Shown here: one piece after another, positions 8,283 to 18,790 of the stretch | Layout of the letters: each line of letters opens with the position of its first letter | Numbering within the stretch: the stretch's first letter is position 1 | Virus record (IMG/VR): IMGVR_UViG_3300033388_005341 | Location: 1-42,661 of that record | DNA: 42,661 nucleotides | Reading direction: 5' to 3' (one strand) | From: a virus | Notes under the pieces: generated by a model | What the model saw: only the letters and a program-made list of their open reading frames with translations | The model's database searches: none | What the model was told of the DNA's origin: nothing | Position numbers and translations under genes: made by a program

Positions 8283-8600
8283 ATGGCTAAGGAAAAAATT
8301 TTTGATGTAGATGATTATTTAAAAACTAACGGTGTCACATTAATTATTAAAGGGAAGAAATTTACAGTAGAGGATATTTCATATGATGTCCAAGCAAAAT
8401 TTAAAAATCTTGGCGAAGAAGTCGATAAAGAAACTGATGAAGAAACAGTCACGAAAAGTGATGAGCAAAAAGATTTACTAGTCGAGATCGTAGGTTGTTC
8501 TAAAGATGATTTAAAAGGTTACGGAATGGTTGCTATAAATTCAATGATAAGGTACTTAATGGAAAATTTATTCCCGGAGCCTTCTCAAAAAGTTCAGTAA
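8283..8600 (+). CDS. Tail assembly chaperone, short form (gpG-like)
   Basis: A 105-residue acidic protein with AGGAGG eight bases before its start. It lies between tail tube and tape measure, as lambda gpG does. It would coat the tape measure during tail assembly and leave before completion. Basic and acidic helices (FTVEDISYDVQAKFKNLGEE) and a C-terminal helix (VAINSMIRYLMENLF) are visible. Near its end a slippery heptamer allows a -1 shift to a longer form, annotated separately. Confidence 0.75.
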   Translation: MAKEKIFDVDDYLKTNGVTLIIKGKKFTVEDISYDVQAKFKNLGEEVDKETDEETVTKSDEQKDLLVEIVGCSKDDLKGYGMVAINSMIRYLMENLFPEPSQKVQ

Positions 8601-8884
8601 TTCGTCTTGAGAGAGCAGGCTCCGTATCTCACATCCTAAATATAAATATAATTGACGCTTTATCATTATCAGATAGAAAACTTTATATTCTTCATAATGA
8701 AGCTAGACGACAAAGAGCTCTTGATCTTATTAATACAGCAAAATCATGGGGAGCAAAAGAACATCAAAACGAAATAGAAGATGCTCTTCATATTCACGGT
8801 CCTTATACGGAAAATTTTTATGATGAACAATTGGACTCACTTTTTAAGGATATGAAATGTCAGACCAAGCCGCATTTAAAATAG
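8283..8884 (+). CDS. Tail assembly chaperone, long form by -1 frameshift (gpGT-like)
   Basis: The -1 frame is open from well upstream of the short form's stop to TAG at 8882-8884 and would otherwise leave a 256-base gap with no gene. A slip at the AAATTTA heptamer (8564-8570) gives about 200 residues. The added part contains SDRKLYILHNEARRQR and a long helix typical of the T domain that recruits the tail tube. It overlaps the tape measure start by 28 bases. This is the conserved programmed frameshift of siphovirus chaperones, and no independent start with a ribosome-binding site is seen for the second part. Confidence 0.78.
8564..8570 (+). promoter_or_regulatory. Slippery heptamer AAATTTA for -1 frameshift
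   Basis: In the chaperone's zero frame this reads A AAT TTA, a canonical X XXY YYZ heptamer: tRNA-Asn and tRNA-Leu can re-pair on AAA TTT. Slipping here enters the -1 frame that stays open for over 300 bases. A weaker alternative is the A-run at 8587-8591 (CAA AAA G), 17 bases further on. A clear stimulatory pseudoknot was not identified. Confidence 0.7.
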
Positions 8885-11800
8885 CTCTTGATGTTGTTGC
8901 AAAACTTGATAAGCTCGATAAAGAGTTCGTTAATTTCGGGAACCGCATTGAGAAAATAATGAACAATGCGGTTTCCCGTGCTTTCGCCAAACCTAAAACA
9001 ACTTCTTTCAAACCCATAGTAGACCAAGCTCAAAGATCTGTTGAGAAGATAAATAGATCTTTTGGTGATCTCTCCATAGAAAAATCCTTAAAAACTCAAT
9101 ATACTAAAGCTAGAAAGATTTTTGAAGATTTAATTAAGCTTCAAGAAAAACTTGTTAGACCTAAAGGGATTTCTGGGCGCGCGATTTCAAATCAAGAAAG
9201 AGATTTAAGAATAGCAGTAGAAAAAAATAAAAATGCTGTAGATGCTTATATAACTACTTTGAAGAAAAAAATCTTAACTGAAAATAAAGCAACTGCTTCT
9301 GAAGTTAAAGCGAAAGCTAGCACAAAAAAGCTTAAAAATGAGATAGCTAGATTAAATCAAGAAGTAAAAAAGCTTAAAGACGACATAACTAAATTAAATC
9401 AAAAAGTAAAAGCATCACATAAACCAGCTGAAGATTTTGATAATATCATAACTAAATGGTGGAAAACTTTTGGTAGAGTAGCTATAGGTTTTACAGTTGC
9501 TTATCGAGCAATGAACGCTTTTGAAAAAAGTATTAGTACTACTATTGATTTAGTTAAAGAAGCTATAATTGACTCTGGGGAACTTTCTGCGCTTCAAGGT
9601 GAACTTGCTACATATTATATGATAAGTGGCGGTTCTATTGAAAATTATAATAAATATCTTGAAAGAGCTGTTGTTAATGTAGAAGCATTACGTTTAGTTT
9701 CATTACATTCAATGGCAACTATCGAAGAATTATCTGTTGCTTATAGCGAACTCGCACAACACGGTGTTTTTATTCAGCCAGAAGAAATGAATAGATTCGC
9801 TGCTGTAAATGACGGTCTTATTCAAATCGCAAAATCAACTGGAGATAATGTTAAACAGATACGTTCTGAGTGGCAAGGTCTTTTAGATGGTCAAATGAAA
9901 GCCACTAATGCTTTTGTAAGATTTTTAAAAACAAGTGGTGTAATAACTAAAGAACAAGTTAAGCAACTTAAAGGACTTGGTAACAAAGGTGCTATTGTTC
10001 GTGGTATTTTAGAATCTGCCGGCGATGCTTTTCTTAAAATGCAGGAAACAATGCTTCGCTCAAAACCAGAAGCAGCATTAGCTAAATGGCGAGATGCTCT
10101 AAAAAGTGGGATTCTTCTTGCTATTCAAGATGTAAGTAAAGATAAAGGACTGCAGGGAACTAATATATTTGCTGAAATCCTTGTAGACCACATAGAAAAT
10201 TTAAATAAGTTATTTTCTGATAGAACTGCGAGAAGTGCTTTTAAAGATGGTATAGACGCAATAGCAAGTAGTCTAGATAAAGTCCTTACTATGATGGAAG
10301 GTTTTATCATAAATACAGTTAAATTTAGTTCTTGGCTAGCACAAAATAGTGAGCAACTAATAAAATGGGGTAAGGTATTAGGAACAATAATTTTATATAA
10401 ATCTGTTGCTGGTGTTTTAGTTGATATAGGGACTAAAGTAAGACTTTTAACAACAGAACTTACTACCAGTGGAAAAACAATTCGATCTCTCATGACTGGT
10501 TATGTTGGCATCGCTGCTCTTGGTGCTATTATAGCAGCATCATTAGGATCAGCGTATGCTAGTTTAAAATTATTAGCTGATTTAGAACTTTTACCGGATA
10601 AAATAGATAGAGTAAAAGATAAATTAAAAGGGCTAAATAAAATTATAGCTGATGAAGAATCAAAAACACCATCAGATGTTTATGGTATAAAAATAAGTTC
10701 AGAACTAGTAAAATTAAAAACCCTAAAAGAAGAAACAATAAAAACTTTAAATGAACTTCAGGCAAGATATGATAAGGCGGCAAAAAAAGACCCGATGGCA
10801 AATGCTATTGAAGGCATTACCAAACCTTTAGAAGCTTCATGGAAAGCAATTAAAACAATTCTTGATAAAATGCTTCCAGACCTTAAACTTTCATTTGCTG
10901 ATTTTGATAAAACAGTTAATGATGCGCTAACTGATACAATGGGAAAAACATCATGGAAAAATGTTTTAGAAGGAGAATTAAAAGCCGCCACGAAATTTTA
11001 TGATGATTTTATTCAAATAGTAAAAGAAGGCAACATAGAAAAATATGAAATTTATAAATATTATGCTCAACAAGAACTTAAAGATCAGATAAAAGTTCAG
11101 CAAGATAAGTTAAAAGTCGCTACTGATGCTATGTATGATTTGCTAAAAGTAACTGATTCATTAGCTATCTTAAAACCGGCTTCATCAGTTTTTGAAGCAA
11201 CTGATTTAGATATTTTTGTGGAAAATGCAGACGATGTTAAAATTTTAGATATAGCTATAACAAATCTTATTAAAACTATTGGAGAACTACAAGATAAACT
11301 TAATAAAGTAGATGCAAGTATACTAGAAACAGAAATAAATAAATTATCAGATGATCTAAATACAGAATTATTAAATGTAAAAATATCTTATGCTTTCGAT
11401 ACAGAAGGTTTTGAAAAAGAATCAGATAAGATTTTAGAAATTTATAGAGATAAAATAAAAGCTATAATAGCAAATAATAAAACTTTAACTGATGGGGAAA
11501 CTAAAGCTATTGTAGAATTTTTAGATAAAGTCGATGCAGCCATAAAGAAAGTTACTGAGACAGAAAAAGAAAGAATAAAACTAATTGATGATTATCTAAA
11601 TAAAAAAAGTGAGTTTAGTTTTGCGGATGACGATCTTTCTCAAACCGCAAATTTGGTAAAAGGGGTGCAGAACATAACGGACGCATGGGAGAAACAGGCA
11701 GAAGTATTGAAAGCTATCAAGGAACAATATGGTGAAATAACAAAAGGTGCAGTTTTATCTGCCGAAGAAAAGAAAAAAGCATTAGAAGGTGCAACCAAAG

Positions 11801-14800
11801 CTGCTGAAGTAAATGAAAAAGCATTATCCACTCAGCTTGCCGGATATAGTAATTTAGCGGATGTGATGTCTAATTATTTTAAAAAAGGATCAGAAGGGCG
11901 TAAAAGGCTGCATCAATTAGAAGTTGCATTTGGCGCTATTGAATTAGCCATGGAAGCAAAAAAGATGGCAACTAAGATAGCTGATACAGCGATTAGCATT
12001 GATCTTGAATTATCAAAAATGCCAACGCTGGCAGCTAATGCTATTCTAACCCAAGGTGCAGGCGATCCACTTACTGCATTCGCTAGAATGGCGGCAATGA
12101 CCGCATTGGTTGGCGGGATAATAGCTGCTGCCGGTGGTGCGTTTGGTGGCGGCGGCGGTGGGCATACATCCCATGCAGCTATAACCGGAACAGTTCTTGG
12201 GTCAGACGAATCAAGCAAATCTCTTGAAAATACAATAGACATGTTAGAAGAGTTTAGGGATGCGAATATCGCAAAATTAGATAGTATTTATAAGGAAATG
12301 CAAGATTTGAATACTAATATTTCAGGTCTTGCAAATTCGATTGTTAGGAATATCGGCGATATTCCGATTGCAAAAATGGGGGAACCTATCGCTGGAAAAA
12401 TAGCTGGGGCGCAAGGTCGGATTATTGGTGATCTTTACGAGAGGTTTGTTCCTGTTTTCGGTGTATTCGTTAGCAAAATTTGGCATGCTGTAGGCGATGT
12501 AGCTAGTTGGGCAGCTAATGCCGTTTTCGGCGGAAGAAAGAGAATAACTGCACAAGGTATTAGTATTAAGGAATCTACTATAGCTGATATACTTGAAACT
12601 CAAGCAGTTGATACTAGAGCCTATTATATAACAAAAACGCATGGTGGATTATTAGGGCATACAAGAAGAACCCCCCATTATCGTGATCTTGATGAAAATA
12701 CTACTGATCTTCTTAACAAACTTTATGTAAGCATGAGCACATCTTTAGTTACATTAGCTGAAGATTTAGGGACATCAGTACAAGATGCGCTTGATTATTC
12801 TTTTGAAGAAGTTAAACTTAATTTTAGGAAATTGTCCGGTGAAGAAATACAAACGAAACTTTCAGCTTTTATATCTACCACAATGGATAAAGCTACTGAT
12901 GAAATTTTTGGCAAATTTCTTCGTAAATACCAAAAAATTGATGAAGGCTTGATGGAAACAGGGTATAGATTAATCACCACAAAAGAAGTTTTATTATCGG
13001 TATTCGAGGATACGGGACAGGCGTTTGAGTTAGCTACAGCAAGTATCAATGAGTCAAATCTCGTTGGTTTGTTTTCGGGCGGGATAGTAAAACTTTTAAC
13101 AGTTGTCAAAAAAAATATATTTGATTTTACACAAGCGATCGCTGATTCATTTGGTGGATTAAAAGAAGCGTATGATGCTATTTCAAATTATGCCGATAAA
13201 TTTCTTACCGAATCGGAAAAACAACAGAATGTCATAAAACACCTAACTGATGTATTTGATAATGATACTATGACAAGTTTAAATTTGGCGCTCCCTCAAA
13301 CCAGAGATGAATTCAAAAAGTTAGTTAAAAGTCTTGATATAACGACCGAAAGTGGATTAGCAGCATATACAACATTAATAAAAGCAACGGATTTAGCAGA
13401 TTCTTATTACAGTATATTAGAAGAAAATAGAGAAAAAGCTCAGGATATTGTAAAGACAACGGCTGATATGGCATATGAACTTAGTCTTGCTTCCGGTGAA
13501 ATATCTCAATATGAACAGAATATTTTAAATATTCATAAAAAAAGCGATGCTTATTATGATTCTTTAGTTGACAACGGCGTGTCTCTTGAAGAGGCCACTG
13601 CCAAAACAACCGAGTGGGCTGCTGCTATGTCTGAACTTACCAAGCAGGAAATGATAAACAACACCACCCGGAACTTAACCATTCAATTGTTACAAGCACA
13701 AGGGGAAACAGAAAAAGCTCTGACTATGCAACGCGAAGATGAAATTAATGCACTACGAGATACGTTCGGTGATTTAGCCGATCCGATGATAGAAATCCAA
13801 CGTGAAATATGGAATCTTCAAGATGCATCGGAAGTAGCAGCTTCAGCAATGAAACGGCTTGCAAACGTTATGTCGGATTTTTCCATTGCTTCAAAGGTAG
13901 CAGATATATCGGGCTTATCTGATCAATTTCAACTGCAGCAAGTTGCTCTTAACTTAGGATGGCTCGAATCCGGAATTCCTTCAATCTCGGATATTAGAGA
14001 CTTTGTTGAAGGTGTTTTAAGTTCATCTGTTTCTGAAATTAGAGAACAAGCCGTTTCATTCGGCATGTCCACTTCCGATTATCTTGATAATATCGGTTTT
14101 CTTTATTCTGGTCTTCAGAAAATGGATGAAGCGATTGCTCAGGCAGGTGATACATCCAAACGGGCTGCGGCGGCATTACGGGATTATGCAGATAATCTAA
14201 AATCTCAAATCAGCGCAGTAGAAAGTATACAAGATCTTCTTAATAATATCAGGGGCGAAGGTAACCTTGCACCGGTTCAAAGTATGGAGTATTTTGAAAA
14301 CAGATATGCCCAACTTCGATCTGAGGCTATGTCCGGTGGGGAGAGGGAAACGAAAATTTTTACTGATTTCACCACAAAATATCTTGAATTTGCCCAAAAT
14401 TACGGAGGTGATTATCAAAGTGTTACAGATATGGTTATCGGTGACTTGGAAGATTTGCAAACATCTATTGCCGGGGATAAAACTTTAGCTGATTTATACG
14501 ATCAATTAGAAAGAGTTAATGCCAGATTGGATGCTGTAAGCCATAATACTTATGCGACAGCTACCGGTATTGCCGACGCTATTGGTAAAACTATGGAAGC
14601 ATTATTGGAAGGCTTTAAAGATCAGAGTCTTCCATGGGAAGATTGGATGAAGGAAACTCGGCAGGATTTTTATGGGATTTTGGATTCTTTTAGAAATGTA
14701 ATGGCAACAGGTATACTAAATATTGGAAAAGGATTTGAAGCTGGTAAAGGATGGTTAGGGGAAGGAAGCGGCATAGATATAATTGAACTTGCCACAGGGG

Positions 14801-15246
14801 CGTATCAGGCTTCCATATATGGTGAAGGTGGAGATAAACTATATGATATGATCTTTGAGAATGTTCAGGCCATAACAAGTAGTTTGCTATGGCGTATGAT
14901 GGAACAAACCCCGGAGATTATGACTAAATGGACAGAAGCACCACAGCATCATTTTGCCTCAGGCACAGATTCTGCTCCTGGGGGCTTAGCATGGGTGAAT
15001 GAAGAAGGCCCGGAACTGCTCAACTTGCCACAGGGAACGCAAGTAACAAGTCATTCCGACACCATTAAAATGATTACTGACGCAGTAGGTAATGCAATCG
15101 AAAATACCGCCCCCGGTGGACAAAAAATAACAGTTTTAGTAAATGTCAAAATGGGAACAAAAGAATTTAAAGACTTTACTGCAGAGACTATACGAGTTGA
15201 TAAGGAAACACAAAAACAGATTAGAAGGGTTGCAGCAAATGGGTAA
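8857..15246 (+). CDS. Tail tape measure protein
   Basis: At 2129 residues this is the largest protein in the window. It sits directly after the chaperone and sets tail length: at about 0.15 nm per residue the tail should be near 320 nm. The N-terminal 200 residues are coiled coil rich in Lys/Glu (KLKNEIARLNQEVKKLKDDI). Hydrophobic segments follow (GYVGIAALGAIIAASLGSAY near 550; AALVGGIIAAAGGAFGGGGGG near 1090), which could insert in the host membrane during DNA ejection. Base composition shifts inside the gene at roughly 11.6-13.5 kb. No lysozyme motif was recognised. Confidence 0.92.
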   Translation: MSDQAAFKIALDVVAKLDKLDKEFVNFGNRIEKIMNNAVSRAFAKPKTTSFKPIVDQAQRSVEKINRSFGDLSIEKSLKTQYTKARKIFEDLIKLQEKLVRPKGISGRAISNQERDLRIAVEKNKNAVDAYITTLKKKILTENKATASEVKAKASTKKLKNEIARLNQEVKKLKDDITKLNQKVKASHKPAEDFDNIITKWWKTFGRVAIGFTVAYRAMNAFEKSISTTIDLVKEAIIDSGELSALQGELATYYMISGGSIENYNKYLERAVVNVEALRLVSLHSMATIEELSVAYSELAQHGVFIQPEEMNRFAAVNDGLIQIAKSTGDNVKQIRSEWQGLLDGQMKATNAFVRFLKTSGVITKEQVKQLKGLGNKGAIVRGILESAGDAFLKMQETMLRSKPEAALAKWRDALKSGILLAIQDVSKDKGLQGTNIFAEILVDHIENLNKLFSDRTARSAFKDGIDAIASSLDKVLTMMEGFIINTVKFSSWLAQNSEQLIKWGKVLGTIILYKSVAGVLVDIGTKVRLLTTELTTSGKTIRSLMTGYVGIAALGAIIAASLGSAYASLKLLADLELLPDKIDRVKDKLKGLNKIIADEESKTPSDVYGIKISSELVKLKTLKEETIKTLNELQARYDKAAKKDPMANAIEGITKPLEASWKAIKTILDKMLPDLKLSFADFDKTVNDALTDTMGKTSWKNVLEGELKAATKFYDDFIQIVKEGNIEKYEIYKYYAQQELKDQIKVQQDKLKVATDAMYDLLKVTDSLAILKPASSVFEATDLDIFVENADDVKILDIAITNLIKTIGELQDKLNKVDASILETEINKLSDDLNTELLNVKISYAFDTEGFEKESDKILEIYRDKIKAIIANNKTLTDGETKAIVEFLDKVDAAIKKVTETEKERIKLIDDYLNKKSEFSFADDDLSQTANLVKGVQNITDAWEKQAEVLKAIKEQYGEITKGAVLSAEEKKKALEGATKAAEVNEKALSTQLAGYSNLADVMSNYFKKGSEGRKRLHQLEVAFGAIELAMEAKKMATKIADTAISIDLELSKMPTLAANAILTQGAGDPLTAFARMAAMTALVGGIIAAAGGAFGGGGGGHTSHAAITGTVLGSDESSKSLENTIDMLEEFRDANIAKLDSIYKEMQDLNTNISGLANSIVRNIGDIPIAKMGEPIAGKIAGAQGRIIGDLYERFVPVFGVFVSKIWHAVGDVASWAANAVFGGRKRITAQGISIKESTIADILETQAVDTRAYYITKTHGGLLGHTRRTPHYRDLDENTTDLLNKLYVSMSTSLVTLAEDLGTSVQDALDYSFEEVKLNFRKLSGEEIQTKLSAFISTTMDKATDEIFGKFLRKYQKIDEGLMETGYRLITTKEVLLSVFEDTGQAFELATASINESNLVGLFSGGIVKLLTVVKKNIFDFTQAIADSFGGLKEAYDAISNYADKFLTESEKQQNVIKHLTDVFDNDTMTSLNLALPQTRDEFKKLVKSLDITTESGLAAYTTLIKATDLADSYYSILEENREKAQDIVKTTADMAYELSLASGEISQYEQNILNIHKKSDAYYDSLVDNGVSLEEATAKTTEWAAAMSELTKQEMINNTTRNLTIQLLQAQGETEKALTMQREDEINALRDTFGDLADPMIEIQREIWNLQDASEVAASAMKRLANVMSDFSIASKVADISGLSDQFQLQQVALNLGWLESGIPSISDIRDFVEGVLSSSVSEIREQAVSFGMSTSDYLDNIGFLYSGLQKMDEAIAQAGDTSKRAAAALRDYADNLKSQISAVESIQDLLNNIRGEGNLAPVQSMEYFENRYAQLRSEAMSGGERETKIFTDFTTKYLEFAQNYGGDYQSVTDMVIGDLEDLQTSIAGDKTLADLYDQLERVNARLDAVSHNTYATATGIADAIGKTMEALLEGFKDQSLPWEDWMKETRQDFYGILDSFRNVMATGILNIGKGFEAGKGWLGEGSGIDIIELATGAYQASIYGEGGDKLYDMIFENVQAITSSLLWRMMEQTPEIMTKWTEAPQHHFASGTDSAPGGLAWVNEEGPELLNLPQGTQVTSHSDTIKMITDAVGNAIENTAPGGQKITVLVNVKMGTKEFKDFTAETIRVDKETQKQIRRVAANG

Positions 15247-15272
15247 TATTTGTCATGTAGGAGGTTGCTAAA

Positions 15273-15746
15273 TTGGCCGCAAAGGAAATGCATGATTATC
15301 TATCAGATGTAGCTGCCGATTGTGTTACGACTTTATCCGTAACACCTGATGCAGTCCTTACTGAAAAAGGACGGAAACATCAAGTTCTGCATATATTTGA
15401 CGATGCTTCTGTTGTTGGAGTATCAATCAATGACGACTCTTACTTTGAAGTGACTCTTCAATGGGATGTAATATCCGAATCCGATGCCGGATTAATTTTA
15501 GATATGTGGCATGATAAAACCAAAGCAAACGGCATAGAAAATATGTTTTATTGGGTTCATCCGATAGACGGGCATACATATACGGTACGATTTTTAACAG
15601 AAATTGAAAGGGCTTATTCACAGGCGCTTGGAATTATGCAAAGAGTTTCTCAAGTTACGTTACGTGTTGAAGGGATGAAAAGTTTATTTGAAACTTTAGC
15701 AGTAATCGGTGATCATGCCATTGGCGGTATTGGGGAGGAAAATTAA
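15273..15746 (+). CDS. Minor tail protein (tail tip, distal-tail-like)
   Basis: A 157-residue protein between tape measure and hub. A TTG start at 15273 is chosen because AGGAGG (15259-15264) is eight bases away. The first ATG (15288) would be 23 bases from it. Alternating beta strands (DSYFEVTLQWDVISE; HTYTVRFLTEIERAY; QVTLRVEGM) fit a distal-tail protein that caps the tube and anchors the hub. No enzyme motif is visible. It could also be a lambda gpM/gpL-like tip protein. Confidence 0.6.
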   Translation: MAAKEMHDYLSDVAADCVTTLSVTPDAVLTEKGRKHQVLHIFDDASVVGVSINDDSYFEVTLQWDVISESDAGLILDMWHDKTKANGIENMFYWVHPIDGHTYTVRFLTEIERAYSQALGIMQRVSQVTLRVEGMKSLFETLAVIGDHAIGGIGEEN

Positions 15747-15749
15747 GAT

Positions 15750-18494
15750 ATGAGTATAAGTTGGCTATTTGAAATTAATTCTTATAGATATTCTACCAAA
15801 ACAACTACGTATAATGGCGATTCGTATCTTGCGAAGATTATACCTGATTCTTTTAACGGGGTAACAATGCGGTGCAGTATTGATGGTCATTTGCTTGCAC
15901 CGAACGATGTTGAGTTCGAGATTAGTAATGCCGATGGTGGTTTAAGCCGATCTGATGTTGAAGGTTATGATTGTATAATCAGAAAGATTACCGGGACGGC
16001 GCAAAGTCGGGTATGGAAGTTTAAAATCAAAAGAGCTGTTCCATATTACGGCAAACTTAAATGTTATTGTGTGGATTTTTTGCAGGAATATCTTGAGGGG
16101 ACTTGGCCTAAAACATTACATCCTAAAGAGATTTGGCCGTCAGATGATTTTGACCCGGATACTTTGAATGATTTTTGTGTTCCGGTGGTGTTAGGAACAG
16201 CATACATTCCAATTATGTCAGTCAATACAGGAACTGAGAGATTCTATGTTATAGGGGATGATACCGCCCCGACTTATACAATATCTGAAGTAACAGATCC
16301 CCACGAATGGCCGGGTGTAAGTGTTTACGACAGCGGGTCTTATACTTTTAATCAGTCGGATAATAACGGGTATAAACTGGCTCAATTTTTAATCCAAGAC
16401 GGTAATAACGGATTATTTTCAGCAGGCGACGGGTGGTACCCACCATTGGTTAAGTTTTCCCGGAGCGATACTGTTTCCCTCACCAGTCCTGAAGAATGGC
16501 TTGAATATATCCTTGAAGATTTTGGTGTGGCATCCGCTGATATTGATACTGGTGAAGGCAGTTCTTTTGTTGCTGCCGGAGATATTTATGCAGCTCGTTC
16601 TCAAACTTTTAACGGTGGATTTTGGAAAAAGGAAAACAGAGAATCTTTAATTGCTAATTTATTAAGCAATTGTGATTCAATGCTTGTTGTAACAGATAAG
16701 ATTGAATTACACCCGTTTGACAAAACATCAGTAAAGACATTTACCAAAGCGGATGTTATAGAGAATTCTTTCTCATCTGCTCCCATCACACAATCTCATT
16801 TTGATGGAGGTCGGGTAGCTTGGCCGAATGCGGATAAACCGCAAGATAAGTTTCCCGGTAAAAGTGTAGTTCCTTTATACACTGCGCAGACTTCCATAAC
16901 CAATCCGGCAGGAGATGTTTTTTATTACCGATTTGATTCCACAAGTCAAAACGCTCAAGATGCAAGTGTTTTACATTTTGCTAAACAATATTTACAAAAA
17001 GATCAGATTCGTTTTGAATCGGAATGCTCCAAAATTTCCAGCATTGATACCATACGTCCGGGGCAGGTAATTACATTAAATGATGCTATTTTCGGCGCTT
17101 CGTTTGATTTGATTATTGAATCTATATCATTTAATTATGACAATTCCGTTAGTATCGAAGGTGTGCGGCTTTTATATCTTGAAGACTGGAATGATATGAG
17201 TTCAAGCGAAATTACTATTACCGGTGATTCAAGCTCAGGTTGGTCGGTCGCAATTATAGGAGATGCCGGTGTTTTACAAGGGGATGTAAATTGGTCAGCA
17301 GTGCAAGATGATGATAGTAATAAACCTGAGGATAATGCTGATGTCACCTCCCAGCATGCCGGGAATTTAGTTGACAACCCGAATTTCGAGGCCGGGGATG
17401 TTGGATGGACATATATATATTCGGGTTGGTCGATTGAAACCGGAAATCAAATGTTAGGCACGTATTGTGCTGTTAATAATGGTAGCGATGCTCAATTACA
17501 TAACAATAATAAATTTCCTGTAGGCGCAGAAGAGCGATATTTAATTCAAGGATGGGTAAAAGCCGATGCAGATGCGGATGGCAGTGGTACTATTCGCCTT
17601 CAATATTATACAGATGGAGATGAATTAATATCCAATAGTGTTTTATATAGTGCCGCTTGTAGTTCTTGGCCTACAGCATGGACGTTTAAAAGAGCAACTG
17701 CGATAGTCCCGGCAACGGCGGCATATGCTATAATGACATTCCATCGTTGGGATACCTCAACTACAGGTAATATTTATATTGATAACGTATCCTGTTCTCA
17801 AATTCTTATAGACGCCGATGTTGATGTATTGCAGACAACCAATGCCCCTGCGGCTGCTAATGCTGATGTCACCGGAGACAATACGGCGAATGATGTTGAA
17901 GTTGGTGGTGGTAGAAATGTAGCGGAAGCTGGGGCTGACGTCACCGGAAACAATACGGCAAATAATACCACTTATGTGCATGGATCACAGACCCTATCCG
18001 GGAATCAGTATGGAGTTTATGGCGATCTCAAACTTTATGATGGCGCGGATTTAATTTTTTATGACTCCGCATCTACATCGGTGTTCAGAATATACAACGA
18101 TCCGGATTGGATATACATCGCCTCATCGAAAGATTTAAACTTTCAAGTAAACGAGTCCCATCAAATGCACATCTGCGCCGGGCTGGGGACAGACATTGAG
18201 ATCGATACCGACTATATTGATATTTGGGTGGATCATTATTCATGCATTAAGTTTGAATATGATTACATCACTATTTATACGCCTGAAATCAGCTGCACCA
18301 ACGTTGTACCGAGAGCAGATAATACCTATCATCTGGGAACTTCATCAGCGGCATATACGTATATCTACACATATGATCTTTATATAAAAGGCAATGTCAG
18401 CATTAACGGCAATGCCGGATGGAATGGAACCTTCACCAATGGAGATGGTGCCACTGTAACAGTAACCGAAGGAATAATAACAGGAGTAGCCTAA
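15750..18494 (+). CDS. Tail hub / tip attachment protein with carbohydrate-binding-like module
   Basis: A 914-residue protein following the distal-tail gene. The first ~480 residues look like a baseplate hub: beta domains with charged loops (NDVEFEISNADGG; DTIRPGQVITLNDAIFG). A linker with PEDNADVTSQH (about 525-536) is of the kind seen in tail-tip proteins of other phages. Then comes a jelly-roll-like segment opening with LVDNPNFEAGDVGW, a pattern common in carbohydrate-binding modules. Two copies of ADVTGxNTAN (about 705 and 729) are a short tandem repeat. The C terminus resembles a fibre tip. It probably mediates host recognition. Confidence 0.72.
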   Translation: MSISWLFEINSYRYSTKTTTYNGDSYLAKIIPDSFNGVTMRCSIDGHLLAPNDVEFEISNADGGLSRSDVEGYDCIIRKITGTAQSRVWKFKIKRAVPYYGKLKCYCVDFLQEYLEGTWPKTLHPKEIWPSDDFDPDTLNDFCVPVVLGTAYIPIMSVNTGTERFYVIGDDTAPTYTISEVTDPHEWPGVSVYDSGSYTFNQSDNNGYKLAQFLIQDGNNGLFSAGDGWYPPLVKFSRSDTVSLTSPEEWLEYILEDFGVASADIDTGEGSSFVAAGDIYAARSQTFNGGFWKKENRESLIANLLSNCDSMLVVTDKIELHPFDKTSVKTFTKADVIENSFSSAPITQSHFDGGRVAWPNADKPQDKFPGKSVVPLYTAQTSITNPAGDVFYYRFDSTSQNAQDASVLHFAKQYLQKDQIRFESECSKISSIDTIRPGQVITLNDAIFGASFDLIIESISFNYDNSVSIEGVRLLYLEDWNDMSSSEITITGDSSSGWSVAIIGDAGVLQGDVNWSAVQDDDSNKPEDNADVTSQHAGNLVDNPNFEAGDVGWTYIYSGWSIETGNQMLGTYCAVNNGSDAQLHNNNKFPVGAEERYLIQGWVKADADADGSGTIRLQYYTDGDELISNSVLYSAACSSWPTAWTFKRATAIVPATAAYAIMTFHRWDTSTTGNIYIDNVSCSQILIDADVDVLQTTNAPAAANADVTGDNTANDVEVGGGRNVAEAGADVTGNNTANNTTYVHGSQTLSGNQYGVYGDLKLYDGADLIFYDSASTSVFRIYNDPDWIYIASSKDLNFQVNESHQMHICAGLGTDIEIDTDYIDIWVDHYSCIKFEYDYITIYTPEISCTNVVPRADNTYHLGTSSAAYTYIYTYDLYIKGNVSINGNAGWNGTFTNGDGATVTVTEGIITGVA

Positions 18495-18790
18495 TGGAAA
18501 TAACATATGGGAATCAGGAAATAGTCCGTTTTATGTATGACGTGGTTGATAAAAAACTGGTGCTTACCGTCAAGCAGGAAATTCTTGAAGACGGGGTTTT
18601 AAAAGATCATATCATGCCCTCAATTGTTGCACGAAATGAAGATTTTGAGCCACTTCTTGAAAGACTATTGCCAGTTACCGATGGAGCTCGGAATAAAATT
18701 GAAACAGAAGCTAAAAAGATATTGCAGGAATCTTGGGAGAAGAAAAAAGATCAAAGAAAAAATGGAAAAGCAAATAAGGAGATGGTATAA
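18494..18790 (+). CDS. Small protein between tail hub and fibre, unknown
   Basis: This 98-residue protein starts at ATG 18494, sharing one base with the hub's stop (TAATG), so it is probably translated by coupling. Strands at the start (VRFMYDVVDKKLVLTVKQEI) are followed by a highly charged helix at the end (KILQESWEKKKDQRKNGK). The same frame is open further upstream inside the hub gene, but that part is a shadow. I recognise no family. Position suggests a tail-associated or assembly role. Confidence 0.65.
   Translation: MEITYGNQEIVRFMYDVVDKKLVLTVKQEILEDGVLKDHIMPSIVARNEDFEPLLERLLPVTDGARNKIETEAKKILQESWEKKKDQRKNGKANKEMV

Noticed and set aside
10125-10493. Minus-strand open frames inside the tape measure gene (several, up to 122 codons)
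   Set aside because: All are shadows of the plus-strand tape measure frame, lacking ribosome-binding sites and independent context.
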